IMG/VR virus record: IMGVR_UViG_3300025127_007751
Coordinates: 1 to 64,000 of that record
DNA length: 64,000 nt
Direction: 5' to 3' (one strand)
Source of the DNA: a virus
Shown here one piece after another: positions 20,647 through 29,533 of this stretch. Below the pieces are notes generated by a model. It saw nothing but the letters and a program-made list of their open reading frames with translations, was not told the origin of the DNA and searched no databases. The position numbers were made by a program, and so were the translations under genes. Positions within the stretch are counted from its first letter, which is position 1. Each line of letters opens with the position of its first letter.

Positions 20647-22362
20647 TTATCCATCGCAAGATACACAATCTGCCATTCTTGAACCAAGGTCGCCCTTGAT
20701 AACACTGTCAGTTCTTAAATAATAGAGTGTTTTTATTCCAAGCTTCCACGCCTCCATATGCACCTGATTTATCCATTTCGGTGAATCATTGGGATCAAAT
20801 GACAAATTCAGAGATTGAGTTTGGTCAATATATCTTTGTCTTATTGCCGCTTGGCGCACAAGTTCTAATTGATTTATTTCGGAAAACGTTAAAAATAATT
20901 CCTTTTCATCAGGAGTTAATATAGTATCTGGTAGGTTTTGTACAGAACCTCCATCTTGTAACATTTGATCCCACCATTTATTTTTATTTTGGTTTTTACT
21001 TTCTAATAGTGCTTCTAATACTTTATTTTTTCTAATAAAAGTACCCTTGGCACCATTAAAAGTGTAAACATTAGCTGGTAAAGGTTCTATACCTGCACTT
21101 ACTCCTCCACAAATTACTGAATTAGAAACAGTGGGGGCAATAGCCAAAATATGAGTATTTCTCATTCCAGTTCCCCTACACCAAATAGGCTCTCCATATT
21201 CTTGAGCTAATTCCATTGATGCTTTTTCGGCTTTACTTCTTATATCTGAAAAGATATTATGTGTATGTGCAGTAGAAGCTATAGAATTAAATGGTAAATT
21301 TTTCTGTTGTAAAAAAGTATGCCATCCCATAATACCTAAACCTAATGCCCTACCTTTTTTAGCATGATTATGAGTTCTAATTAATGAATCTTTACCATTA
21401 GATTTGTCTATAAATTCTTGCATTACTCCATCTAAAAACCAGGTTGCTAATTCAACAGTATCAGTATTAACCCATTCATCATATTTAGCAACATTTAAAG
21501 AAGATAAACAACAAATAAATGAATGCCATTCATCAGTAAATAAAGTAATTTCAGAACAAATATTAGTCATTGATACGTCTAAATTATTTAATCTATAAGC
21601 AATAGGATTGTCTTTATTTACATTATCCTTATACATTATATAAGGTTCACCAGTTTCCATTCTTGCCTTTAAAACAGTAGCCCAAGTACTTAGAGCTTCC
21701 GGATCTCTAGATTCTAATTTACGCATAAAAGTATCTCCTACTACTACACATTGATGTAAGTTTAAACACTGTCTATTGGGATCCCCTTTGGGTCTTCTAA
21801 TTTGTAAAAACTCACCAATATCTGGATGTTCAATATCTAAATTAACTGATGCTGCTCCTCTTCTTACATTACCTTGATTAGTTGCTATAATAGTTGAATC
21901 ATAAATTTTAGCCCAAGGTACAACACCTTCTGATTTTCCATTACCTGCTATTTCAGTACCTCTAGGTCTAATTTTAGATAAACCAATACCAACCCCTCCT
22001 CCTTTTGAAGTTAATCTCATAAGTTCAGCATTAGTTAAACCAATACCTCTTATAGAATCAGGAGTATCAATACCATAACATGAAATAGGTAAACCCCTAT
22101 CTGTACCCATGTTAGATATTACTGGTGAAGCTAAGCCTAACCAACCATTCCACATAATTTTGAAAAACTTATTTTCTAATTCAGGTTTTTTTAGTCTAAA
22201 GGCTGCTGCCTTGGCAACCCTTCTATAAGCTTTTCTAACATCCTCTCCAGGAAGCAAATAACCTTTGGATATAGTAGCTAAAGATATTTCATCCATCCAT
22301 TCTGGATATTGTTTACCTGGTTCCCAATTACTGTAATCTACTTGTAATGCGTTATTTTCCAT
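20647..22362 (-). CDS. nrdA: ribonucleotide reductase class I alpha subunit NrdA
   Basis: 571 residues, about 190 shorter than E. coli NrdA because the N-terminal ATP-cone is missing, so dATP inhibition of activity should be absent. Seen: GLPISCYG with C95, the catalytic N-I-C-S-E (N267, C269, E271), a C284-C285 pair that may supply the other active-site thiol, SKGGGVGIGLSKIRPRG and the C-terminal CVSCDG redox tail. It reduces NDPs to dNDPs with NrdB. Thioredoxin for re-reduction is encoded at 11730-11978. Only a small lipoprotein gene separates it from nrdB. Confidence 0.96.
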   Translation of the reverse strand: MENNALQVDYSNWEPGKQYPEWMDEISLATISKGYLLPGEDVRKAYRRVAKAAAFRLKKPELENKFFKIMWNGWLGLASPVISNMGTDRGLPISCYGIDTPDSIRGIGLTNAELMRLTSKGGGVGIGLSKIRPRGTEIAGNGKSEGVVPWAKIYDSTIIATNQGNVRRGAASVNLDIEHPDIGEFLQIRRPKGDPNRQCLNLHQCVVVGDTFMRKLESRDPEALSTWATVLKARMETGEPYIMYKDNVNKDNPIAYRLNNLDVSMTNICSEITLFTDEWHSFICCLSSLNVAKYDEWVNTDTVELATWFLDGVMQEFIDKSNGKDSLIRTHNHAKKGRALGLGIMGWHTFLQQKNLPFNSIASTAHTHNIFSDIRSKAEKASMELAQEYGEPIWCRGTGMRNTHILAIAPTVSNSVICGGVSAGIEPLPANVYTFNGAKGTFIRKNKVLEALLESKNQNKNKWWDQMLQDGGSVQNLPDTILTPDEKELFLTFSEINQLELVRQAAIRQRYIDQTQSLNLSFDPNDSPKWINQVHMEAWKLGIKTLYYLRTDSVIKGDLGSRMADCVSCDG

Positions 22363-22364
22363 AT

Positions 22365-22541
22365 TTATTGATTTTTATGACAAGGAGAAACATAATAAGT
22401 AGTTTTATACTTATCCTTTACTTGTATAACTTTAACAGTATCTCCCTTTTGAGTTATTGAAGTTATGTAGGATACTGTTGGAGGAGTATATATTATCTCC
22501 GCACATCCAAATAAACATATTAATAAAATTAAATATTTCAT
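22365..22541 (-). CDS. small lipoprotein between nrdB and nrdA
   Basis: 58 residues from ATG 22541 (MKYLILLICLFGC), a short lipoprotein signal with lipobox L-F-G-C. The mature part (about 45 residues, AEIIYTPPTVSYITSITQ) has one further cysteine near the end (VSPCHKNQ). It starts 3 bases after the nrdB stop and ends 2 bases before nrdA. Small lipoproteins of this size occur as outer-membrane spanins or as superinfection exclusion factors; neither can be decided from sequence. Confidence 0.68.
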   Translation of the reverse strand: MKYLILLICLFGCAEIIYTPPTVSYITSITQKGDTVKVIQVKDKYKTTYYVSPCHKNQ

Positions 22542-22543
22542 TA

Positions 22544-23530
22544 TTAAAATAAATCTGCGGCATCCCATTTTTGAACACCTTTACTATAATTTGTTACTCT
22601 ATTAGCAAAGAAATCTGTATGTTGTTTCCCAGCTGATAATGAGTCAAACCAACTCATTCTTTGTACTGCTTCTTTATCTATGCCATTAACTATTGGCTCG
22701 TATCCTAAATCACCCATTTTAGTATTTACTCTATGTTTGATAAATGAAACTAAATCATATTTAGAACATCCTTCTAAATCTCCCATTTCATATACTTTAT
22801 CAATAAAATCTAATTCTAATTTTAAAGATAATAAAGCTGCCTCCTCAACCTGTGCCTTTAATTCAGGTGTATCTAATTCAGGATGTTCTTTTAATAAAGT
22901 TCTAAATAACCAACAACCGGCATTTGAATGTAAAGATTCATCTCTAATACTCCATTCAACTATTTGTCCTACTCCTTTAAGTAAATTTCTAAGTTTAAAC
23001 GATAATAAAACAGCAAAAGATGAAAATAAATTTACTCCTTCAGTAAAAGCTGAAAATATAGCTAATGATTTAGCTCTTTCATGCCAATTAGGATTGCCAT
23101 CATGGTCATCTCTTACATTCATTAAATTTTCTATTTTAGCCATTGTGGTTTCATCCTCTAAAAATTCAGCAAAATCATCTAAACCTAGTTCTTCATTTAA
23201 AAGTGAATAAGCTTCCGCATGTATAGTTTCAAAACACCCAAAAGTTACAGCCATAGCTATTACTTCTGGTTTTCTAAACCATTTAGTAACTAATGTTGAC
23301 CAGTAGTCATTTACAACAGTTTCAGTTTGTGCAAATCCCTTTAAAATTGAACCAATTATATTTTTTTCAGTATCTGTTAAATTTTGTTTCCAATCATTAA
23401 CATCAGCCATCATTGGAACTTCTGTCCATAACCAATGTGCTTGTTGTTGTTTCATATAAAAGTCAAAAGCTTCTGGGTATTCAAATGGTTTATATACTAT
23501 TCTCTCTTGTTTTAATGATTTTTTTGCCAT
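22544..23530 (-). CDS. nrdB: ribonucleotide reductase class I beta subunit NrdB
   Basis: 328 residues. Dinuclear metal ligands fit the family: E70 in FAQTETVV (Glu where E. coli has Asp), E101 and H104 in FETIHAEAY with radical tyrosine Y108 four residues after the His, then FTEGVNLF and RDESLHSNAG for the second half. It houses the tyrosyl radical that starts catalysis in NrdA. Its C-terminal tail (VQKWDAADLF) is the usual anchor to the alpha subunit. It follows the helicase gene by 18 bases. Confidence 0.96.
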   Translation of the reverse strand: MAKKSLKQERIVYKPFEYPEAFDFYMKQQQAHWLWTEVPMMADVNDWKQNLTDTEKNIIGSILKGFAQTETVVNDYWSTLVTKWFRKPEVIAMAVTFGCFETIHAEAYSLLNEELGLDDFAEFLEDETTMAKIENLMNVRDDHDGNPNWHERAKSLAIFSAFTEGVNLFSSFAVLLSFKLRNLLKGVGQIVEWSIRDESLHSNAGCWLFRTLLKEHPELDTPELKAQVEEAALLSLKLELDFIDKVYEMGDLEGCSKYDLVSFIKHRVNTKMGDLGYEPIVNGIDKEAVQRMSWFDSLSAGKQHTDFFANRVTNYSKGVQKWDAADLF

Positions 23531-23548
23531 ATTAATTTTTTTTAAATG

Positions 23549-24916
23549 TTACTTTTCTAACTCAAAAAACTTTTTTCTTAATAACTGTTTGTCAAATTGG
23601 TCTACATCAGTATCAAATTTATTTGTCTGAGTTTTAGGAGCCAAATTTTCTTCTTCAGTATCTTTGTAATCAAATACTTCAAAATGACCAGTTGAAGTAT
23701 CAGCTTTAACTGAAAAAGTAAGACCATCCATCCCATATCTGTTTTTCATAATATGATATCTTCCAGTGCCGTTTACTTTATCTTCTTTCTTTCTTGATAA
23801 AGACATTGCAAAATCGGAAATCATCATTTTATCATAGGATCCTGCCGCTTTATCTCCTTCAATTATTTTATCTTGTGCACCCGCTCTATTAACTTGAGAA
23901 ACAGACCAAATAGGAATATTTAATTGCCTAGCTAATCCTTTTGTGCTGCTATAAATATCATCAATTTCATCCTTACGTTCACGAGATCGTTTTCTTCCTG
24001 CAAGAAGATCAACATAATCTATTAGTACTAAATCTGCTTTAATCCCCATGTCTGCACATTTATTCAAATGGGATTCAATTGTACTAACAGTTGCCCTACC
24101 TGTTGGAAATTCCTTGATAACTAAATTACCTGGTAGTTGAGGTATTGTAGAATCCACCTTATCTCTAAAATTATGAATTTTAGTAACTGGTATTTTAGTA
24201 AAGAAAGCATCATATCGTTTTCCAACATAATCTTCTCCTAATTCTAATGTATAATGTAAAACATTATACCCTAATCTAACAGCATAACCTCCTAAAGCTA
24301 CAAGAGACCACGATTTACCACCTCCAGGATTACCAAAAATAAGACCAAAATCTCCATTTCCCAATCCACCTTGGAGTAATTCATTAATACGTTCCCAAGG
24401 AGTAGGTACAGTTGTTCTTGAATTTTCTCTATAACGTTCTTCAATATCTTTAATATATTCATGGCCTAAATTTTTATCGTTACCTGCTTTTAATGCATTA
24501 TCAACAATATTTCTAATACCATCAAAATCACCAGCTTTAAGTAAATCTACTGATGTCATTAATGCTTTTTTTAATTGTTGGTTTTTACAAAAATTAGTAA
24601 ATTCTTCTTGAACATAATCTAAATCCTCATCTGAAGCAACGTAAGCTTGTTTAAGTTGTTCTTTTATATTTAGTTTTAAAACATCATTATCTAATTTTTG
24701 TAATTCAACTTTTAATACTTCTAAAGATGGTGTAGTATGGTATTTATCATAATATTTTAAAATTTCTTTAATAGCCCATTTTTGGGCACTATTTTCAAAA
24801 TACTCATCACTAATAATATCATGTATATTAGTTAAAAACTCTTTATGAGTTAATAATGATGATAATATTTTAATTTGGAACTCAGTTCCGTATTGATTAA
24901 TACTATTTAATGTCAA
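23549..24916 (-). CDS. 41: replicative DNA helicase, gp41/DnaB-like
   Basis: 455 residues. N-terminal helical domain (1-150), then RecA-type ATPase with Walker A GNPGGGKS at 195-202, LVLIDYVDLL (Walker B), WSVSQVNRAG and the arginine-containing GRYHIMKNRYGMDG end block. It is the hexameric helicase that opens the fork ahead of gp43. The start is TTG (24916): it overlaps the TGA of the upstream nuclease gene by 4 bases (TTGA), an in-frame stop lies just before, and no ATG follows for over 100 codons. No primase is visible in the window. Confidence 0.94.
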   Translation of the reverse strand: MTLNSINQYGTEFQIKILSSLLTHKEFLTNIHDIISDEYFENSAQKWAIKEILKYYDKYHTTPSLEVLKVELQKLDNDVLKLNIKEQLKQAYVASDEDLDYVQEEFTNFCKNQQLKKALMTSVDLLKAGDFDGIRNIVDNALKAGNDKNLGHEYIKDIEERYRENSRTTVPTPWERINELLQGGLGNGDFGLIFGNPGGGKSWSLVALGGYAVRLGYNVLHYTLELGEDYVGKRYDAFFTKIPVTKIHNFRDKVDSTIPQLPGNLVIKEFPTGRATVSTIESHLNKCADMGIKADLVLIDYVDLLAGRKRSRERKDEIDDIYSSTKGLARQLNIPIWSVSQVNRAGAQDKIIEGDKAAGSYDKMMISDFAMSLSRKKEDKVNGTGRYHIMKNRYGMDGLTFSVKADTSTGHFEVFDYKDTEEENLAPKTQTNKFDTDVDQFDKQLLRKKFFELEK

Positions 24917-25953
24917 ACCTTATAACCTTTAAATTGTGAAAAAACATCTTTTAACCATATTTCTAAATTTCTAATCATACCCCCTAATTGGTCCGAATTA
25001 TAAAATTGAACAAACATATCAATATTTAACTCAGGAATATCCTCTTTAATTAATTCATCTAAATATACATCTTCTTTAACACTAATCATAGGAGTACCTA
25101 AATCCATAACCTTAAAACTTGTTTCTATTCTATCCTGATCTTGTACTACTCTGGAATATACAACATGCTCTTTAAATTTCCTAGCTGATATATCAAAAAT
25201 ATCTCCTAATGATAACATTTTATATTGTAATTCGGGAAACTTTTTAAATATTCCCTTGACACCTAAACCTTTAACTCCAGGTATATTATCTGAGTTATCT
25301 CCTAATAATGTTTTATATAAAATAAAATTTTCGGGGATTACTCCATATTTTTCTTTTACCGTCTTAGGAGTATAATATTCTTTTTCTATGGGTCTATAAA
25401 CAATAATTTTATCAGTAACTAATTGTAAAAAATCTTTATCTGATGAAACTATAAAACATGTAGAATTAAATTTATTAACTAATTTTTTAGATAAAACTGC
25501 TATAATATCGTCTGCCTCTACTTTATCTATTAACGTAGTTTTTACAGGTAATAATTTTAAATACTGAATTACTCTTACTATTTGGTCTATTTTAGAATCA
25601 TGCTCTTCTTCTAATGAATCAAAGGCATCCCAATTAGTTATTCTTTGTAAATTTCTTTTACTTTTATATTCGGAGAGCAGATTCTTTCTATTAGCAGTAG
25701 AACCCGCTCCATCGAATACAACGTAAACAGAAGTAGGATTAGTTTGTCTAATCATTGCACCTAAAGAACGAAAGAATCCACCTAATCCCCCTATATGAAC
25801 TCCATCAGGATTAACCATATTCATCATGGCAAAATTTCTAAAAAATAAATTTAAACCATCTATTAATAAAACTTTATCATGTCTTTTTAATATTGTCTCT
25901 TCCCCTTGCTCCTGGACTTCGTCCAACAACTTAAATAGTTCTTTACGTTTCAT
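24913..25953 (-). CDS. rnh: 5'-3' exonuclease / flap nuclease (T4 RNase H-like)
   Basis: 346 residues of the FEN family: VLLIDGLNLFFRNF (first Asp), VYVVFDGAGSTANRK, KVEADDIIAVL (acidic cluster), FIVSSDKDFLQLV and the helix-hairpin-helix GDNSDNIPGVKGLGVKG. Such enzymes remove RNA primers and flaps from lagging-strand fragments, as T4 RNase H does. It is read between uvsX and the helicase; its stop overlaps the helicase TTG. Confidence 0.93.
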   Translation of the reverse strand: MKRKELFKLLDEVQEQGEETILKRHDKVLLIDGLNLFFRNFAMMNMVNPDGVHIGGLGGFFRSLGAMIRQTNPTSVYVVFDGAGSTANRKNLLSEYKSKRNLQRITNWDAFDSLEEEHDSKIDQIVRVIQYLKLLPVKTTLIDKVEADDIIAVLSKKLVNKFNSTCFIVSSDKDFLQLVTDKIIVYRPIEKEYYTPKTVKEKYGVIPENFILYKTLLGDNSDNIPGVKGLGVKGIFKKFPELQYKMLSLGDIFDISARKFKEHVVYSRVVQDQDRIETSFKVMDLGTPMISVKEDVYLDELIKEDIPELNIDMFVQFYNSDQLGGMIRNLEIWLKDVFSQFKGYKV

Positions 25954-25956
25954 AAT

Positions 25957-27030
25957 TTATTCTGGTTCTTTTTCAAATTGGGAGATGTCTTGTACTTGTT
26001 CTCCCTCTTCTACCACATCAAAATCCATTCCACCCAATACTTTAGACCATTCTTTAGCATGATCATTTTTGTATTTTTTTAACTCATTTGGGTCATCATT
26101 AATAAAACCATGAGGTGTCATTACAATTCTACCTCTTGTTGTAACACCATTAATATGGTTTTTATCAATTTGCAAATTAGCTCTTTTAGCAAATTCTACT
26201 TGCTTACCATCTTTAATTGCTTTAATTTTAGATGTTCCAGCAGTCATAATATTACCAAATGTAACTACAAATGTTGAATCAAACCACATTGCATAACCAC
26301 CTTTATTCATTAGTTTAGGTTGTCCCATAGGTGATTCTGGTTTTAATGTCCAAACTTTATTAACACAAACTAATGTATTAGTAAATGGTGAGGATTCTTT
26401 TCTAGATAATGTAATTTTTTGATTTACATTATTTCCAAATTGGGTTGACATAGCTCCAGCGTTCCATTCATTATTATTTTTATTTGATTTAAGTGACATT
26501 TCACAAGGTACAGAACCAATACTATCCCATAAGAATAATAAATCATAAGGTAAATTACCTTTTTTCTGTTCATCCATTAAATCTAAAATAAATACAGCTA
26601 CATCTTCAATTGAATTAATAGTTTCTCTATCTACATAAATAAAATTACCTTCATAATCAATAATTTCACCCTCATCATTTCTAGTAATATTAATATCAAG
26701 ACCCATTTGAATTGCATGTTCCCAATTCCATTTCATCTCAGTAATAATAAAAACAGGTAATATGTCTCTTTTTTGAGCTGATACTGCTGCTTCGATCATT
26801 GCTGTTGTTTTCCCTGTGTCGGAGTGTCCTCTTAGTAACACAATATGTCCCATAGGAATACCAGGAATGGAAGTAACGTCTTGAAACGCTTTGGATAATG
26901 GGATCCAATCCTGGTCTTTAAATTTTATATTCTTATCTAAACCTTTTTTGTTCTTAAAAGCATTAAGATCAAACTTAGATTGAATTTCCTTAGAGACTGC
27001 CGCCGATAGTGATTTACTTTTCCTTGGCAT
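25957..27030 (-). CDS. uvsX: recombinase UvsX (RecA family)
   Basis: 357 residues. Walker A GHSDTGKT at 68-75, Walker B LLFLWDSIGS, an acidic residue after VFIITEMKW, and a polar acidic C-terminus (EGEQVQDISQFEKEPE). UvsX coats ssDNA and drives strand invasion for recombination-dependent replication and repair, displacing gp32. It lies 2 bases after gp32 and 3 bases before the nuclease gene, a compact recombination operon. Confidence 0.93.
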   Translation of the reverse strand: MPRKSKSLSAAVSKEIQSKFDLNAFKNKKGLDKNIKFKDQDWIPLSKAFQDVTSIPGIPMGHIVLLRGHSDTGKTTAMIEAAVSAQKRDILPVFIITEMKWNWEHAIQMGLDINITRNDEGEIIDYEGNFIYVDRETINSIEDVAVFILDLMDEQKKGNLPYDLLFLWDSIGSVPCEMSLKSNKNNNEWNAGAMSTQFGNNVNQKITLSRKESSPFTNTLVCVNKVWTLKPESPMGQPKLMNKGGYAMWFDSTFVVTFGNIMTAGTSKIKAIKDGKQVEFAKRANLQIDKNHINGVTTRGRIVMTPHGFINDDPNELKKYKNDHAKEWSKVLGGMDFDVVEEGEQVQDISQFEKEPE

Positions 27031-27032
27031 AA

Positions 27033-27875
27033 TTAAAATGGTAAGTCATCAACTTCTTTACTATCCTTTTTATCATCAAACAAACTATCAAATTCATCAT
27101 TTTTAGTTTGTTTTGCTTTAGAAGTATCTAAACTAAAATTAGATGATGGTTTATCATCAAATTCCACAGCTGGTTCAGATGAAATATCACCTTCATCACC
27201 CTCATCTTCAGGTGATAACCATTTTTCCAAAGCGGATTTCATTTCATCAAACGTATATCGTTTAAATAATTCCTCAGGATTTGGTTGTTCTTTTAACCAT
27301 TTTTCAACTGTAGTAGAATCTTCACTAAGTGGTGAAGTTTTAAGTCTAACCCTTACTGATGATTTATTATAAGGAGTGCCAGTAGATTCAGGACCTACAG
27401 TTTCTACTGTTAGATCTCTACCACCAGATATATCTGTGTAGTCTCCAATTTCTTCATCAACAGCAAGTGCTAATAACTCTTCATATACTTGTTTTCCAAA
27501 TTGCCATAGTCTAACACCTTTATCTTCTTCACCTCTAACTAATACAGGAGCAAAAATTCTAGTTTTAGCATCTAACTTTTTGGCTAGTATGTAATTTTCT
27601 TTATTATACTCTTCTCTAAGTTTTTGAGCAAATAAGTGAATTGGGTCTTTTTCATCCCAATTTAGGGGTGAAATCATAACCTTATTAGTAATCCCATAAT
27701 AAAATTTTAATTCTTTAAATGGGTTATTTTTATTGTACGTAGAAGGTACAATCCTAATTTGGGACTTTCCTACTGGTGGTCTCCAGAATATCTTAGTATA
27801 ATCTGTTTTTTGACCGCTAGTATTTTGTTTTTGTTGGAGCCCATCCAACTTCTGTTTAAGTAACGATAAATCCAT
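27033..27875 (-). CDS. 32: single-stranded DNA-binding protein, gp32-like without zinc site
   Basis: 280 residues, basic N-terminus, OB-fold core (about 28-205, IFWRPPVGKSQIRIVPS and FKELKFYYG) and an acidic tail with flexible linker. T4 gp32 has a zinc site made of His and three Cys; this protein has no cysteine at all. The last residues are D-D-L-P-F, very like the D-D-D-I-P-F tip of bacterial SSB that docks repair proteins, rather than the T4 tail. It protects ssDNA and organises gp43, gp41 and UvsX. An early-type promoter-like element lies upstream. Confidence 0.88.
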   Translation of the reverse strand: MDLSLLKQKLDGLQQKQNTSGQKTDYTKIFWRPPVGKSQIRIVPSTYNKNNPFKELKFYYGITNKVMISPLNWDEKDPIHLFAQKLREEYNKENYILAKKLDAKTRIFAPVLVRGEEDKGVRLWQFGKQVYEELLALAVDEEIGDYTDISGGRDLTVETVGPESTGTPYNKSSVRVRLKTSPLSEDSTTVEKWLKEQPNPEELFKRYTFDEMKSALEKWLSPEDEGDEGDISSEPAVEFDDKPSSNFSLDTSKAKQTKNDEFDSLFDDKKDSKEVDDLPF

Positions 27876-27894
27876 ATTTATAACTTTTTTAATG

Positions 27895-27912
27895 TAACAT
27901 CAATATACAAAA
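27895..27912 (-). promoter_or_regulatory. early-type promoter-like element before gp32
   Basis: The minus strand reads TTTTGTATATTGATGTTA about 20 bases before the gp32 start at 27875; the 14-base core is shared with the element at 3421-3440. Confidence 0.5.
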
Positions 27913-27937
27913 TAGTAATTCAAAAACCAAATAATTT

Positions 27938-28669
27938 TTAAATAATTACTACTCCTTTTTTTTCAATAACTTCTAAGGCACATTCTTGTGCATAATTAAT
28001 ACTTTCAATTAAACTGCTTCCATTAAGAAGTTGAAAAATAAAAGCAGCGAAAAAAGTATCTCCGGCACCAGATAAATCTGAAACCTCAGCTTGTCTTGGT
28101 GGTGGTAAAATAGTATTTTTATATCTTACTCCTTTTTCACCTAATGTAATTAATAATTCCCCTTTTAATTTTAAATTAGAAATTTTACTTTCATTATTTT
28201 CAAATTCGGTTTCATTTATTTTAATAAATGAGGCATTATTAATCCATTCACCAAATATTTTTTTAGTATCTATAAAAGAAATAGGATATAAATTAACTAA
28301 TTTTTCAATATCTTCCTCTTGTAGAAAACCTTTATTATAATCACTAATAATAACTACATCAAATTTACCTATTTCTTCAATATTTTTTATTCTTTCACAC
28401 TGGTCATTTTCATCAACTCTAAGTAACATTTGATTAGTTTTAATGTCAACTAATCTTGTTTTTTCTATTTTAGTATCATTAGTTAATAATTTAATATTCC
28501 AATCAGGGGCTAAGCTTTTTAAGTTATTATAAACATTTTTAGCCATACCTCCATTTTCTGTTCTATTTATAGGGTTAAAAACAGGAACTGGTGCCTCGGG
28601 GCAAATTCTTTTACATTCACCGTAAATAAATTTATCTTTACAACTGTCTCCTACAACTAATACTTTCAT
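27938..28669 (-). CDS. hldE1: heptose-7-phosphate kinase, HldE N-domain-like (PfkB family)
   Basis: 243 residues. The opening VLVVGDSCKDKFIYGECKRICPEAPVPVF matches the G-D-x-x-x-D ... R-I-S-P-E-A-P-V-P-V signature of the HldE/RfaE kinase domain, and DLSGAGDTFFAAF near the end is the PfkB catalytic G-A-G-D. HldE phosphorylates D-glycero-beta-D-manno-heptose 7-phosphate at C1. About 70 residues shorter than the usual ~315, with the middle lid region reduced. It overlaps the nucleotidyltransferase gene by 4 bases; in bacteria the two domains are normally fused. It is thought to feed the heptosyltransferase at 45181-47439. Confidence 0.85.
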   Translation of the reverse strand: MKVLVVGDSCKDKFIYGECKRICPEAPVPVFNPINRTENGGMAKNVYNNLKSLAPDWNIKLLTNDTKIEKTRLVDIKTNQMLLRVDENDQCERIKNIEEIGKFDVVIISDYNKGFLQEEDIEKLVNLYPISFIDTKKIFGEWINNASFIKINETEFENNESKISNLKLKGELLITLGEKGVRYKNTILPPPRQAEVSDLSGAGDTFFAAFIFQLLNGSSLIESINYAQECALEVIEKKGVVII

Positions 28670-29049
28670 TTATTTAATAAATTTGAAGTTGAATAATCAC
28701 CAATTCTATCGAAATATACAATTTTTTTAGCATATTGCCCACCTACTATTTCTTTTCCCTTCCAATCACTCCCAACAACTAAAACATCAGGTTTAGTTAT
28801 TTCTACTAACCATTCTAAATGGTCTTTATTATCAAAAACCATTACTTTATCTATAGCCTTTAAACTTTCTAAAGCATAAACTCTATCTTCTAAATTGTTA
28901 TATGGTCTATCTGGTCCTTTATCTTGTGATATTTTTTCATCTGAGTCAATGCCTACTATAAGTTCATTGCCCAAAGACTTAGCATAATTAAATAATTCAA
29001 AATGACCTCTGTGGAGAATATCAAAACAACCATTTACCCAAATTTTCAT
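28666..29049 (-). CDS. hldE2: heptose-1-phosphate adenylyltransferase, HldE C-domain-like
   Basis: 127 residues. Motifs of cytidylyltransferase-like enzymes: NGCFDILHRGH (residues 6-16, nucleotide-binding H-x-G-H), the middle block VGSDWKGKEIVGGQYAKKIVYFD, and the end block STSNLL (I-S-T-S type). This is the C-terminal half of HldE, which makes ADP-heptose from heptose-1-phosphate and ATP. A glycerol-3-phosphate cytidylyltransferase would look similar, but pairing with the kinase favours HldE. Coupled to the kinase by an ATGA overlap. Confidence 0.85.
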   Translation of the reverse strand: MKIWVNGCFDILHRGHFELFNYAKSLGNELIVGIDSDEKISQDKGPDRPYNNLEDRVYALESLKAIDKVMVFDNKDHLEWLVEITKPDVLVVGSDWKGKEIVGGQYAKKIVYFDRIGDYSTSNLLNK

Positions 29050-29065
29050 AACCTAATTTTAACTT

Positions 29066-29533
29066 TTATAAATCTATAATTCTATGTATTTTAGTATTTA
29101 ATTGATTTAAATCATTATGTTGAGTTAATAAAATACAATTTTTATAGTGTTGCCAATCAACTTGATAGTTAGTGTCTACTACACCACCATTTAACCTTTT
29201 AATTAATTCGTTAAGGGCATTAATTGTATATAAAGTATTAGATTCTTTTTTTCTATGGACTAGAATGGTATTATCAGGAATAGAACCAACATTAGCTTGT
29301 TCTACATTATATGTAACAACAAATTCATCTTTACCTACAATTTCAAGAACAAATAACTTATTATAAATTATTGTATATTTGCTCTTAATATCTTCAATTA
29401 AAGAATCAAGACCTTCAAGATCTGTAAATGTACAAAATAGTTTATTATTCAAATCTCCTAATATTTGCGTATTATGATCTAAATCATAATTCGGTTTATA
29501 CATATTAGGATTACTCTGTAAAATTGTAGTCAT
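29066..29533 (-). CDS. hypothetical protein next to polymerase-like gene
   Basis: 155 residues, mixed alpha/beta, no cysteine-rich or membrane region. Segments such as FTDLEGLDSLIEDIKSKY and EFVVTYNVEQANVG are visible but match no family I know. Its start overlaps the end of the family-A polymerase-like gene by 23 bases and it is followed 17 bases later by the nucleotidyltransferase. The coupling suggests a partner role with one of its neighbours. Confidence 0.7.
   Translation of the reverse strand: MTTILQSNPNMYKPNYDLDHNTQILGDLNNKLFCTFTDLEGLDSLIEDIKSKYTIIYNKLFVLEIVGKDEFVVTYNVEQANVGSIPDNTILVHRKKESNTLYTINALNELIKRLNGGVVDTNYQVDWQHYKNCILLTQHNDLNQLNTKIHRIIDL

Noticed and set aside
22680-23210. Plus-strand open frame of 176 codons over nrdB
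   Set aside because: Antisense of conserved NrdB motifs; no motif or signal of its own.
25957-27030. UvsX and the RadA-like gene as a duplicated pair
   Set aside because: Apart from the RecA fold they differ in length, P-loop context and the RadA-type Q-x-T-K-x-G segment; they belong to different subfamilies.
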